DNA of 64,000 nt from Xiphydria camelus (GCA_963678675.1 OY783194.1:13653207-13717206), one strand, 5' to 3'; positions 22,932 through 33,392 are shown, counted from the stretch's first letter. Notes: generated by a model not told the origin, from the letters alone. Translations and numbers: made by a program.

Positions 22932-23920
22932 GGCATTCTGTGTCAAGAATGCCACTTTTTTCATGAGGGTCTCAACAAAATCTGATTTTTATTGACATAG
23001 TCATACTTGATGGAAAAACATTACCTGAATTTTTTTAGATTTTTTTCACGCGCCGTTAATGGTATACATCGATTTGAAAAATAAATTTTAACTTTAAGTT
23101 TCAAGTGTACTATTAATGGTATAAACAACTTTGTATACATGAACATTTGTTTTTTCTCAATTTTTCAAAAAAAAAATATATCAAAATTTTTTAAGTACCA
23201 TTAAAAGGCATTTTCTTACAAAAAAGTGAAAAAAACACCAGAAAATATTTATTTCGCCAATGCGACAGTCTCGATTTTTCTTTAAAAAATTAAGTATATT
23301 TGAAATCAATAAAAACTGTAGAAAAAAATTTGGTAGTGGGAGGGCCATTCCTTCATGAAGAAAAAAATCTTGTTGAGTTTTTTCTCTTAAACATTTTTTT
23401 AAACATCAGAAAATGTTCTATGCATAGATGCATAGAAGGATAAAGAACATTTTGATGAAAAAAAAATTTTTAAGAAAAAATTTAGATTTTTTTCTTCATG
23501 AAGAAATGGCCCTCCACTACCAAAATTTTTTCTACGGAGTTTTTAATGGTTTCAAATATACTGAATTTTTTTAAAGAAAAATCGACGCATTGGCGAAATA
23601 AATATTTTCTGGTGTTTTTTTTTTTCACTTTTTTGTAAGAAAATGCCTTTTAATGTAACTTAAAAATTTTGATATTTTTTTTGAAAAAATTGAGAAAAAA
23701 CAAATTTTCATGTCTACAATGTTGTTTATGTCATTAATAGTACACTTGAAACTTTAAAGTTAAAATTTATTTTTCAAATCGATGTATACCTACTATTAAC
23801 GGCGCGTGAAAAAAATCTAAAAAAATTCAGGTAATGTTTTTTCATCGAGTATGACTAAATAAAAATCAAATTTCTTTGAGACGCTCATGAAAAAAAGTGG
23901 CTGTCTTGACACAGAATGCC
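22932..23920. mobile_element. 989 bp AT-rich foldback element
   Basis: The left end GGCATTCTGTGTCAAG is inverted at 23905-23920 and the arms match almost to the centre (for example 'tttggtagtgggagggccattccttcatgaag' near 23331 against its inverse near 23490-23525). The whole unit could form a hairpin with arms of about 490 bp. No coding sequence. Confidence 0.8.
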
Positions 23921-24022
23921 CCTTATATAGATAGTAGAATACGGTGGATTTTGTTATTGATGCCTTTTACAAATTTTCATCTCCTTCAATATCAAAATCA
24001 AGCACTTCTATGTCAAAACCAT

Positions 24023-24228
24023 CTACATCCTCCATGATTCTTTTTTTGCCTTTAAGATTAGTATAGAACTGCACAGCATCAGATGGAAAATTAGGTGAAT
24101 AATTTCATTCAAGTTCTGCAACTTTGGTAGGGCTATTGGTTTTTCTTGTGGCCACAGTGGTACCAAAGCTTCAAAAGGTGTTCCAGTAATGGGTGTTGAT
24201 TTATACATATCACGGGCCAGATTGCGAA
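24023..24228 (-). pseudogene. TE protein fragment, unrecognised
   Basis: On the minus strand LRNLARDMYKSTPITGTPFE and ALVPLWPQEKPIALPKLQNL form an open segment that stops at 24023. It looks like a fragment of a TE or DDE-type protein, but I cannot assign a family. Confidence 0.35.
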
Positions 24229-24234
24229 GGTATA

Positions 24235-24632
24235 CAGGGTGTTATGCAGGTCGATGCAAACCTTATATGAGCTGATAGAATACCTCACTTAGAACCTATT
24301 TAGCCACAGTTACCTTAGTACAAACTGATAGTTTTCGAGCTATTCGTCAAAGAAAGAATGAAGATAATAACTCTTACATTCATTTTTTCAGTTTAAATTC
24401 TTGCTCTCTAATCTGTATTTTTCTATTTAATATGGTAAGGATTGTCTAAAAACGAAGTAGAGATTAATAACATCATTTTAACACATTGAAACCGGGTGAT
24501 AACATTATCACTTTTTTGCGAATAGCTCGAAAATTATCAGACTTTGTACTAAGGTAACTGTGGCTAAATAGGTTCTAAATGAGGTATTCTATCAGCTCAT
24601 AGAAGGTTTGCATCGACCTGCATAACACCCTG
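24235..24632. mobile_element. 398 bp Tc1/mariner-type MITE
   Basis: CAGGGTGTTATGCAGGTCGA begins the element and its inverse ends it. The arms are about 130 bp and nearly identical, and TA (or TATA) flanks both ends. Non-coding. It lies exactly at the 5' edge of the LINE fragment. Confidence 0.75.
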
Positions 24633-24645
24633 TATACCTCGCTAT

Positions 24646-26353
24646 GGGCAGAAACTGGGGTTTTAGTCCCAAGGTTTGTATAGCCATAGGGCTATATAAA
24701 ATGGTATTATTGCCAAGACTACTGTACCGCATGTTCGAGCCCAAACCGCTCAAGCGCCGATACTTATGGCCGATAACTTGAAATTTGTCTTCGGCTTCGG
24801 TTTGCCGACGGTTGAACATTTTATAGTTAGAGATGGGTTGAGAAGAGTGCGCTGTGTGTACTGCGTGTGAGCGAAAAGTGTAAAACGTCTGATTTCTCGA
24901 TAGCTGTAATTCGAGAGATCGAAGTATTGAATAATAGACGAAACACTTCGACCCCCCGAGTTGACAGCTATCGGGAAATCAGACGTTTGACACTTTTCGC
25001 TCTCACGCAGTACACACAGCGCACTCTTCTCAAGCCATCTCTAACTATCAAATTTTCAACCGTCGGCAAGCCGAAGCCGAAGATAAATTTCAAGTTATCG
25101 GCCATAGGTATCGGCGCTTGAGCGGTTTGGGCTCGGACATGCGGTATGCGGCAGTGGTTTGGTGGCCGAGGGTTGGGAGGATCGAATCAAGAAACCGGTT
25201 GAAGGCCCTCCAGGGCGTGTTCCTGAGGTCTGCAACAGGGGCGATCAGAACCACACCAACCGAGACCCTGGAGGTGGCACTGGACGTGCTACCTCTAGAT
25301 CTTTTAGTAAAAGAAAGAGCGGAACTCTCGGCATACAGAATGAACTGCCTTGGTGAATGGATCAGGGCAAGAGCAGCACACGCCAGATTAGGCATACTTG
25401 ACCAAGGATCTTTGACCTTGAGCCAAGATAAAACAACCAGGAGATATCAGATAAGGAAGACCTTTAAGGTTTACCTGCCTGAAAGAAATCTCTGGGAAAT
25501 GAACAGGAGGACTCCGGGCCCTACGGTTAAGCACTGGTACACCGATGGGTCGGGGTACGAGGGTCGCTTTGGGGCGGGAGTCTTTGGTCCTCAAGAAGAC
25601 ATCAGGGTAAGCATTGCCCTGGGTAATAAGGCTATAGTGTTTCAGGCAGAAGTTTTAGCAATAAGACGCTGCTTAGAACTGCTCACAGAGCAGTGTACTG
25701 TAAACAAATATATTTATATTTGGTCAGACAGTCAGCTTGCTATAAAAGCACTTCATAGGACCAGCACAGATTGTCGGACTGTGTGGGATACGATGGAAGC
25801 GCTGGAGACACTAGGAAGAACCAACAAGATTACTCTTGCATGGGTCCCTGGACATACGGGAGTACATGGTAATGAGGTGGCGGACGAGCTGGCAAAAGAG
25901 GGTACCAGAAAGGAGAACCTCGTGCCGGTGGGAGTACCCTTTGCTGTGGGCAGGCAAGAAATTAAAAGGAAATTCCACAGGGATTATCTTTACCGGTGGA
26001 CTATTCTAGAAACGTGCAGACAGGCGAGGAATTTAATGCCCCGCCTGGCACAGAAGAGAGCCAGGTCACTGGTGAACATGAACAGAATGAGTCTGAGCAC
26101 TACGATCAGGCTACTAACTGGTCACAGAAGATTCAACTCTCACTGCAGGAACCTGGGTCTTTCAGACACAGATAGATGCCCGTACTGCGAAAAGGAGAGG
26201 GAAGATGCCCAGCACCTGCTGCTGGACTGTCCAGCACTGGGGGTTCTTAGATACCGCCTGATAGGCGAGGCGTTTCCTAGCCTGGAAAGTGTTAGAGAGA
26301 TGGGAGTTGAAGAGATATGCAGACTGGCCAGAAAGGCCAGGATGCAGATCTAA
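24646..26353 (+). pseudogene. LINE ORF2 C-terminal part: RT thumb, RNase H, zinc-like tail
   Basis: The segment before the MITE encodes WGFSPKV and LLPRLLY. After the MITE the frame runs AAVVWWPRVGRIESRNRLKA, the end of reverse transcriptase. RNase H follows with YTDGSG, AEVLAI, WSDSQLAIKAL and VPGHTGVHGNEVADELAKEG, so the D-E-D-D residues are all present. A terminal Cys/His segment (CPYCEKEREDAQHLLLDC) matches the C-terminus of related LINE proteins. The 411-aa frame after the MITE is open to its stop. The endonuclease and RT core are absent, so the copy is dead by truncation and by the insertion. Confidence 0.85.
24727..25144. mobile_element. 418 bp palindromic MITE inside the LINE
   Basis: Long inverted arms (about 190 bp each) start CCGCATGTTCGAGCCCAAAC and end with the near-perfect inverse. 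TA flanks both sides (24725-24726, 25145-25146). Deleting the element and one TA restores the LINE reading frame, so the borders are firm. TA duplication points to the Tc1/mariner group. Confidence 0.85.
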
Positions 26354-26463
26354 AATATACTCCCCAAACATAGCGGGGCTACAATAAAACAATCATGTTT
26401 TCGGTGGCATTCAGGGACGTTCGCGTCCCGACCGCTTACTATTATTATTATTATTATTATTAA

Positions 26464-26755
26464 TGTTGATTTCTGGTTATTAGATCCCTTACACCTTAAA
26501 CCTAACCATAACACCTTTACACCTCGTAAACCTTACCATAACCTTTACATAGCTCGTTGTTAGACGATACAGAGTGCAACGAACGAACAGCACGAGCTAC
26601 GACATACAGAATAAACGGAAACGGAAGTATAAGAACAAAGAAAAGTAGTTGCCGTAGTCGGCCGCAGCAAAAAAAAAGACAGTCGCGGTATGGTACTGCT
26701 ACCTGTGTCGAGTCCAACTCTCGCGGGAAAATTGAATTTTCGCTACACTCCAACA
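26464..26755 (-). repeat. Copia 3' LTR
   Basis: On the minus strand it starts TGTTGGAGTG and ends AATCAACA, the TG...CA ends of an LTR with inverted TGTTG/CAACA. It lies just downstream of the RNase H stop region and inserts into the ATT tail of the LINE. The length of 292 bp is typical for copia. Confidence 0.7.
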
Positions 26756-26794
26756 CACCTGTTTTTCAAGAAACAAATAGAGTATATTGCTCAG

Positions 26795-28027
26795 TCTCTT
26801 ATTTTTGTTTTACTACTCCTAGTTCCTCTCGCAAACGCTCGAACCGTACTTTACTGAACGGTTTTGTGAGGATGTCTGCGATTTGATCGTCTGTTCTTAT
26901 ATATTCTAGACCAAATTCTTTTCTTTCAAAATTTATTCGTATGAAATGATACTTAATCTCTATATGCTTAGTTCTACGATGAAATTCCGGGTTTTACTAG
27001 CTTTATCGCGCTTTGGTTGTCTACGATTTCGGTTTGATTGATTGATTTCTAAAACATAATCGGTTTCGTTGACTCGACTTTGACTAGATCGTTCATTATT
27101 CTTTTAATCCATATCAGCTCTTGAACGGTTTTACTCGCGGCAATATATTCCGACTCCGTTGTCGATAGCGCGACCGATTGTTACTTTGTAAACCTCACAC
27201 GACGGGAATGTTCCCGACTTTTATCACATACCCACTAGTAGGCGCGCGCGCACTTTCGCGTGCTTCTATCTCCCGCAAAATCCGCGTCGCTGTATGCCGT
27301 TAGAGTTAAATGATTCTCAGACCCCTTGAATAGAATACCGTAGTTTAAAATTTCTTTTACATATTTCAAAATACGTTTTACGGCGTTCCAATTGATCTTC
27401 TTCGGCGACTTAGTATACTGGCTCACCGCATTCACGGCGAAAGCGATGTCCGGACGAGTCACCATGGTCAAGTAGAGCAAACTTCCCACAGCTTCCTTGT
27501 ACGGTGCCCTAACCATCGCTCCGCTGTCGCTCGAAGTGTTCTGCAATCTCTGGTCCTGGCGCTGATCGGCCGGAATGGCCACTACGTGCGCTTCCTCCAT
27601 CCGGAAACGTTCCAGGACTTTCTTTGCGTACGAGGTTTGACACGCGAACAAAGAACGATCTGGATAGTGAGTGATCTCCATCCCAAGAAAAAGATTGAAA
27701 GGCGTAACAACAATTTCGAGCTCGGTCGCTAGATGCTGTAACAGATTCTTAATTAATTCTCTACTCGTCGATGCGACCAGGCCGTCGTCTACATAAATTG
27801 CCAAGATGAGCCTTTCTTTTTATTCATCACTCGTGAACACGCACGGGTCATCCTGACTCGCCTTGAGGTCGAACTTCGCGAGACATTCGGTGAATTTTCT
27901 GTTCCAGCATCTCGCCGATTGCTTGAGTCCGTATATAGCTTTTTGAAGTTTGCACACGCACCCTGTGCCGTCGTTGAAACCCTCCGGTTGCGCGGTGAAA
28001 ACTTCTTCCTCGAGGTTGCCGTTCAGG
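26795..28027 (-). pseudogene. Copia reverse transcriptase and RNase H
   Basis: The part nearest 28027 shows YLNGNLEEEVFTAQPEGF and LQKAIYGLKQSARCWNRKF. Next comes LAIYVDDGLVAS with the YVDD catalytic pair, LFLGMEITHYPDRSLF, and SLLYLTMVTRPDIAFAVNAV. RNase H follows with AYSDADFAGDRSTRK, STTESEYIAASKTVQELIW and TDDQIADILTKPFSKVRFER. Breaks: an in-frame stop shortly before YVDD (near 27817), a frameshift at a GC run (near 27240-27250), and further shifts in RNase H. It is clearly inactive. Confidence 0.85.
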
Positions 28028-28029
28028 TA

Positions 28030-29498
28030 GGGGAGAGTGGGGCATTGTCGCCACTTTTTTTGTATGCCTTTATTTGTCAAGAAAAAGATATATTTTTGTA
28101 ATGTTCTACACATCGTTGGATTCAGAAAACATCTGGCTACGAAATCTGTATAGTTGTTTGGACGTTCAGTAATTTATTTATTTATAAAAAGAGAAATTCT
28201 GAACTAACAGAAAATCAGGGAATCGTAAAATCGTGGGGCAAAGTCACCACCCCCCTGGGACAAAAAGTCGCCACTTAACTGAAATGGCTAGATAAGTAAA
28301 AGCAAATATCATTTTGAATATTTATTTCCACAAAAACAATATATCCAGAAGAAATTAAGTCTAGAGAGCAAGTTTTTTTCGACAAAAATTCATATGTCAT
28401 CTTCTGAGTCGGACAATATCTGATACTTGGCCTGCGATGTTTTTCTCGAGGTATTTATAGGTATGTCGCACCCACTTAGTGTAATTGTCCATTTCATGAA
28501 ATGGATATCCACTTCGCGAACTGTATCCATTTAATGAAATAATCTTACATTACAGCATCTGGACAAAAACCGTCCAGTTCCTGTTCTGTACAGATAGACC
28601 TTATTTGTCCACTTCATGTAATAAAGTTAGTCTGGTTTATGTCGCACCCACGTCGCACCCACTTGGCGTAATTTCTTGGGAAATTTAGAAAAAAAAAATT
28701 CCATAGGGAGAGGTTGGGTTAGGTTAGGTAGTCGGCGGAGCGAGCGCAGCGAGCGGAGCCACAATAAAGCGAAATTATAGTGGTTACAGTTCGCGAAGTG
28801 GATATCCATTTCATGAAATGGCCAATTACGCCAAGTGGGTGCGACAAAAGAATATTTCTATTTCATGAACTGGACAGAATTTTATCCAGATAGAGGAATA
28901 ATATTTTATATACTATATATACAGTTCGCGAAGTGGATATCCATTTCATGAAATGGACAATTACGCTAAGTGGGTGTGACAGGTACATGCACTATCCATT
29001 CGATAACAATATTTAATAATATTCTGAAACATTGATCCAAATAAAGATGATGAATTCACTTATTTCACTTTTTTAATATTAGGTAACGTTTGTGGCGACT
29101 TTGCCCCACGTGCAGTGGTGACAATGCCCCACGCGCCATTTTTCCACACAAACATCAATAACATATCGAAATACGAAATAAATGTGACAACCAGTACCGT
29201 GGTCGCGTTCGGCAACCTTCTCTGAATGAAAACAACTTAACTCGATTATTTTGCACGCTGAATTATTAACACTAGACAAAAAGCTCTTTGAACGCCAAAA
29301 ATTACTTTTGAGCATTTTGAAAACACTTGTCACGCCATAAACAACGCAACATAATTTGAAATTTCACTAAACTCCGTCGGTAATGTCGGGACATTAAGGC
29401 TCACTTCCACTAAAAAATCGAGTTGATACAATTAATGGTAGCTGAAAAAAAGGCTAGTGATGACTTTGCCCCACTGGCGACAATGCCCTACTCTCCCC
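28030..29498. mobile_element. 1,469 bp TA-flanked element inside copia RT
   Basis: Inverted ends GGGGAGAGTGGGGCATTGTC (left) and GGGGAGAGTAGGGCATTGTC (right) are flanked by TA at 28028-28029 and 29499-29500. Internal copies of 'gtggcgactttgccccac' lie in both orientations. I see no transposase. The copia frame is restored when it is removed. Confidence 0.85.
28464..28981. mobile_element. 518 bp element nested in the 1,469 bp element
   Basis: Inverted ends TGTCGCACCCACTTAGTG/TGTCACACCCACTTAGCG are flanked by the 4 bp GGTA at 28460-28463 and 28982-28985. A third copy of the terminal segment lies inside at 28785-28847, and a partial one at 28636-28672. Confidence 0.75.
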
Positions 29499-29500
29499 TA

Positions 29501-29778
29501 CACAGTTTTAATATCAAACTGCTTAAGATGCATTTTGCACGAAGCTGCTACCGCTAGTACCGCCCTTATAGAAGGAAATTTCACGACGGGACTGGAGGTT
29601 TCTTCGTAATCTATCCCTGGCCTTTGCGTGAAGCCTTTCACGACGAGCCGGGCTTTATATTTCGTTCCGAAACCTCCCACTCCGAGTTTATGCCGGAAGA
29701 CCCATCGATTGTAGAGAATCTGTGCGTGAGGCGGTGGTCGCATGAGCGCCCAAGCTTTATTTTTCTCAAGCGAGCTCA
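29501..29778 (-). pseudogene. Copia reverse transcriptase N-terminal part
   Basis: [40 protein letters not shown] and FDIKT are the conserved start of the copia RVT_2 domain. The segment is bounded by the Polinton on one side and the TA element on the other, and is open throughout. Confidence 0.9.
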
Positions 29779-30430
29779 AGTAGATAAGCTAGGAGAGTTC
29801 GGCGTCACCTACCCCCACCCCAGCCTCGCGGCCGGTGACGCCATGCCGACACCCCCTCCCTAACCTCACCCGGACAATCTCCCTTTCGACATCCCCTCCC
29901 TAACCTCACCCGGACAATCTCCCTTTCGACATCCCCTCCCTAACCTCACCCCGGACAATTTCGCTTTCGATATGCTTACATAACACGCGTCACCGCAATC
30001 ATGCTATCTCTGGTTGTACATTGCGCTTAGAGGATGTTGTCGAAATCATTGTGACGTCTTTGACCTTGTCCTCGGGCAATCTCACTTTCGACCGTGATCT
30101 TCGGTTGCACATCGCATCGCGCGCTTGCGTCTTGGTGGGGGATTTGAATCCGTGCTACAGTCACCGATGAGTGTTGCAAGATTGCTCGGAGCAATTCGGA
30201 ACGTCTGTATACGTGCACGTCACCGCACTTTCTCCGGACCGTCATCGTGGTAAACAGTTTTCCCCCGTGCGCATACGCCGTGGTGGGGGATTTGAATCCG
30301 TGCTACCGTCACCGACGAGTGTTGCAAGTCGGAACCTCCATACGTGCACGCCGCCGCATTTTCTTCGGAGCGTCATCGTGGAAAGCAGTTTTCTCCTTAC
30401 CATGTGGAAATATTGCTCGGAGCAAGTCGG
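29779..30430 (+). repeat. Polinton left terminal inverted repeat
   Basis: About 650 bp pairs with 38170-38845 with small gaps. Near the end it holds about three copies of a 39 bp unit (CCCTCCCTAACCTCACCCGG), and further in two to three copies of a unit of about 150 bp with TTGCTCGGAGCAA palindromes. Confidence 0.8.
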
Positions 30431-30484
30431 AACCTACGTGCGCGACGTCACCACAATTTCCCCTACCACTAAGCAGTGCTCAAA

Positions 30485-30521
30485 TATAAAAACCCCAAGT
30501 CTTTGGAGTATCACTATCAGT
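30485..30521 (+). promoter_or_regulatory. TATA box and arthropod initiator
   Basis: TATAAA at 30485-30490 lies about 32 bp before TCAGT at 30517-30521, the canonical insect TATA/Inr spacing. The first ATG of the small gene follows 24 bp later, at 30545. Confidence 0.6.
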
Positions 30522-30544
30522 CACAGTCAGAAGCAACTAAGAAA

Positions 30545-30862
30545 ATGGACTTTTCGAAATTGAACAAGCTTAGTAGAACCGCTGGATTTCTGGAGACGAA
30601 GAAGCTCTCCGAGCTGGAAGTCGGAAAGGAGTTCCACATAACAAAAGTGAGGAAAGTCAACACGAAATATGGACTGAAGATCGTGGTTGATCTGGAGAAC
30701 AGCTTTGCGGTTTTCCTGCCATCGTGAACCAGCAAGTTCTTCGAGGATGGTGATGACGACGACGAAGAGTTCAATAAGCTCATGAAGGTATGCAGCGACA
30801 ACAAGCTGCACTTGAAGAATCTTGGTGGAAAATATAATTTGTTTGAATTTGTTATGAAGTAA
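30545..30862 (+). pseudogene. Small Polinton protein, possibly OB-fold
   Basis: The frame starts MDFSKLNKLSRTAGFLETKK and runs about 105 codons to TAA at 30860-30862, with one in-frame TGA at 30725-30727. Before the stop it reads FHITKVRKVNTKYGLKIVVD then NSFAVFLPS; after it DDDDEEFNKLMKVC and LGGKYNLFEFVMK. The alternating beta-strand pattern (hydrophobic strands, a TKYG turn, LPS) resembles small OB-fold single-stranded DNA-binding proteins, which would suit a protein-primed replication system; this is inference from pattern, not a family match. A TATA/initiator lies upstream and AATAAA follows at 30887. The start at 30545 is preferred over an upstream ATG because it follows the initiator at the normal distance. 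Confidence 0.6.
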
Positions 30863-31345
30863 CATGTAAAGCATACTGAATTTATGAATAAAGAATTATG
30901 TTTCACTCATATTATAAAAATATATATGTTTTACTCATTTGTAATTTTAATACCTCCATGAAACGAAATAATTTCCCTCAACGATTGTGCAATAAGGTAT
31001 TTCTTCCATTAACTATTCTATCATCAGGGGATCGTAGACATTTTATTCCTTTTGATGACGACGACGAAGAGTTCAATAAGCTCATGAAGGTATGCAGCGA
31101 CAACAAGTTGCACTTGAAGAATCTCGGTGGAAAATATAATTTGTTCGAATTTGTTATGAAGTAACATGTGAAGCATACTGAATTTATGAATAAAGAATGA
31201 TGTTTCACTCATATTATACAAATATATATGTTTTAATACCTCCATTAAAAGGAATAATTTCCCTCAACGATTGTGCAATAAGGTATTTCTTCCATTAACT
31301 ATTCTATCATCAGGGGATCGTAGACAATATTTTATTCCTTTTCTT
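30750..31345 (+). repeat. Tandem duplication of the small gene's 3' end
   Basis: The segment from 'gatgacgacgacgaagagttc' to 'caggggatcgtagac' occurs twice (about 30750-31053 and 31054-31345), so the C-terminal DDDDEEFNKL...EFVMK coding part, stop and AATAAA are repeated. The second copy lacks the N-terminal half. Confidence 0.85.
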
Positions 31346-31389
31346 TTATCTTTATTCATAAAAATATTTATACAAAATTAAAAAAAAAA

Positions 31390-31860
31390 AAGTTAGTCTT
31401 CTTGGCAATAAACACAATTCTTGATCATGGACTGCAGACCATCGTGATCATCGTTGCTTCTCAGTATCCGGTGATGTCTGCGACATCGACGACAATCGGT
31501 GGTATCCTTGTCCTCGGTATGTTTAGCCGGCAGTCTGTTCCACGCATCTTCGATCATGTTGGCGGCAAAGACGATGAGAAACTCTTTAGGGAGCTGGGCG
31601 ATGTCTTCAGCGGTCATCGAGGTGAGATTCTCCGTCTCCTCCTCCTCAGGAAACGTTCCAAAGACGGAGGATCGTCCTCGTACTTCAGCCAGGTTTTCAA
31701 GCGTTTGCCGTTCTCAGCTGTATAGAAATATCCATCGGAGCAGTGATGCAGACATCTGGATGTTTTGGCTCGCTTAACAGTTTCCTCAGCGAGAGGCAAC
31801 CCAGTTTCTCCAAATTGACGATGGTGCACTCGGTTTACTCCCGTAACCAGGTTTTCTTCT
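31390..31860 (-). pseudogene. Unknown cysteine-rich Polinton gene, broken
   Basis: The C-terminal frame reads MTAEDIAQLPKEFLIVFAAN and ends in a Cys-rich tail with DCRRCRRHH and NCVYCQED, two CxxC pairs that could bind zinc. The upstream part (SRCLHHCSDGYFYTAENGKR) is in another frame, so a shift lies near 31640-31720. I do not recognise the family. It is convergent with the small gene and ends beside its duplicated tail. Confidence 0.4.
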
Positions 31861-31861
31861 C

Positions 31862-31992
31862 CTCTCTGAGGATACACCGAAAATGTATCTCTGAGGATAC
31901 ACCCAAGATGTATCTCTGAGGATACACCCCAGATGTATCTCTGAGGATACACCCCAGATGTATCTCTGAGGATACACCCGAGATGTATCTCT
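31862..31992. repeat. 24 bp minisatellite
   Basis: Five to six copies of 'ctgaggatacaccccagatgtat' lie in tandem. A related inverted sequence is at about 33261-33300, on the other side of the DUF8207-like gene. Confidence 0.85.
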
Positions 31993-31993
31993 G

Positions 31994-32075
31994 GTGCTTT
32001 CTACGAGGAGGAACTCGCCGCGATCAAATATCCCGACGGGGGAGGGTGCTCAAGAGACGCGGAAATATACCACGA
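31994..32075 (+). pseudogene. Integrase C-terminal tail remnant, copy 1
   Basis: It encodes AFYEEELAAIKYPDG and then loses frame. It is about 85% identical to the start of the segment at 33080-33220. Confidence 0.55.
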
Positions 32076-32105
32076 GGGGTTTCGACTACTTCGTGAACCT
32101 GATAA

Positions 32106-33065
32106 ATGTGCAGTGATTGTCGAAGCGTTGATCAGTTGACTCTTACATCCGATCGCGTCAACATACACAGCGAGATACGCAAGGAGAAGGACGTCTTGCG
32201 TGAAATCGCGAAAGCTAGAGACGTGATTCGACGAAAGCATCGAGCGATAAAATTGGGCAGAGAGAGGACTGAACGCGTGATGAGTGAAGTCTTCAAACCT
32301 ATGGTGACTCCCCTGGAGAAATTGGTTCGATCCGTGGCACCCGTCAAGACCGAACCGGAGCGGGAGAAGGAGGAACCGCAGTCGGAGGAGGAAGACGATG
32401 CATCCTTTAGGACGATAACGGATGACGTTCAGGAGGTGGAGGAGGATGAGGAGAGGGAGGAGAAGGAGGGGGATGAGGAGGAGGAGGAGGATGAAGAGGA
32501 AGACTTGACGTGGGGATACTTGAGGAAGTTGGAAAAGAAAGATTTGGGCACGATTTACGGTGTGCGCGAGCTCTCCGGAGAGAGGTTGATGATTGGCAAT
32601 TCTCCGATAGTTTTTGAACGTAAACTCATTCGCGTAGGTGACGTAGTTTATCCGAGTACCAGAGGTCTGATGGAGCTACTGCTCAAGAAGACACCCAACG
32701 AGAACCTCGTGAGTCAGGATGATCTGAACAATTATGGACAAATCATCCTCACGACGAGTGCGCACAGAAAGTATTATATCGAGAATGGACTGATACGTGA
32801 CAGCAAGAGTATCAAGTTCAACAACATTATCGCGAGAGCAATCGGTTACCACGCTGAGTCGCCAAAACGCAAAGGAGCGGGGCTGCCACGATACATGGTC
32901 GCCGAGAGTGGCAAACGAGTGGATTACACGTACTGGGACGATCCCAACGAACTCGTAGATCGCCTTCGTCTGCTGCTAGCGTCTCATGCTGCCGGTAACT
33001 CGGGTCACTCCAACGAAATCATATCCATAATCGAGGAATTGCGCGAAGCCGATATCATTTATTAG
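32106..33065 (+). CDS. DUF8207-like Polinton protein
   Basis: This intact frame of 319 codons has an N-terminal coiled-coil-like basic segment (EIAKARDVIRRKHRAIKLGR), a very acidic spacer (about residues 95-140, mostly Glu), then LGTIYGVRELSGERLMIGNS, GDVVYPSTRGLMELLLKK, and a C-terminal WDDPNELVDRLRLLLAS with IISIIEELREADIIY. I recognise the second half as a family common in insect Polintons (DUF8207, from memory). Its function is not established. The first 20 or so residues do not look like the family and may come from the adjoining integrase remnant, so an internal start is possible. It lies between two integrase tails and is the only unbroken gene of the element. Confidence 0.75.
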   Translation: MCSDCRSVDQLTLTSDRVNIHSEIRKEKDVLREIAKARDVIRRKHRAIKLGRERTERVMSEVFKPMVTPLEKLVRSVAPVKTEPEREKEEPQSEEEDDASFRTITDDVQEVEEDEEREEKEGDEEEEEDEEEDLTWGYLRKLEKKDLGTIYGVRELSGERLMIGNSPIVFERKLIRVGDVVYPSTRGLMELLLKKTPNENLVSQDDLNNYGQIILTTSAHRKYYIENGLIRDSKSIKFNNIIARAIGYHAESPKRKGAGLPRYMVAESGKRVDYTYWDDPNELVDRLRLLLASHAAGNSGHSNEIISIIEELREADIIY

Positions 33066-33079
33066 TGAAATCGCAAGGT

Positions 33080-33220
33080 GCTTTCTACGAGGAGGAACTC
33101 GCTGAAGTCAAACATCCCGACGTCTACCTCGTGGAAAGAGTGCTCAAGAGACGTGGAAATAGACTATTTGTAAAGAGGTTGGGCTTCAATGATTCGTACA
33201 ACAGTTGGACAAATAAATAA
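33080..33220 (+). pseudogene. Polinton integrase C-terminal chromodomain-like tail, copy 2
   Basis: An open segment encodes AFYEEELAEVKHPDVYLVER and VLKRRGNRLFVKRLGF, ending NSWTNK and a stop. The pattern (FYEEEL, then V..VL..R, FVK.LGF, NSW) is that of the chromodomain-like end of Polinton RVE integrases. The catalytic core, with its D,D-35-E residues, is absent. Confidence 0.6.
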
Positions 33221-33392
33221 TTTATTTATTCCTCCAAATCCATGTTTATATTTATTTCTAGGGATACATCTTGGGTGTATCCACAGGGTTGTATCTGTGG
33301 TGAGGGGTGACATGTGTCACTTGGCAAAAACGAGGAGAACCTTCGGATGGAGCAGAGCAATCGATTGGAAGTCTTTAGTGTTGCGGTACTTG

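Larger units (their letters stand above)
24635..26463 (+). mobile_element. 5'-truncated LINE with RNase H and an (ATT)n tail
   Basis: Reverse transcriptase C-terminal, RNase H and C-terminal zinc-like parts are followed by a 3' untranslated region (26354-26448) and an ATT-repeat tail (26449-26463). RNase H plus a trinucleotide tail suggests the I/R1/LOA group of LINEs. It is interrupted by a 418 bp MITE and bounded on the right by the copia LTR. Confidence 0.8.
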
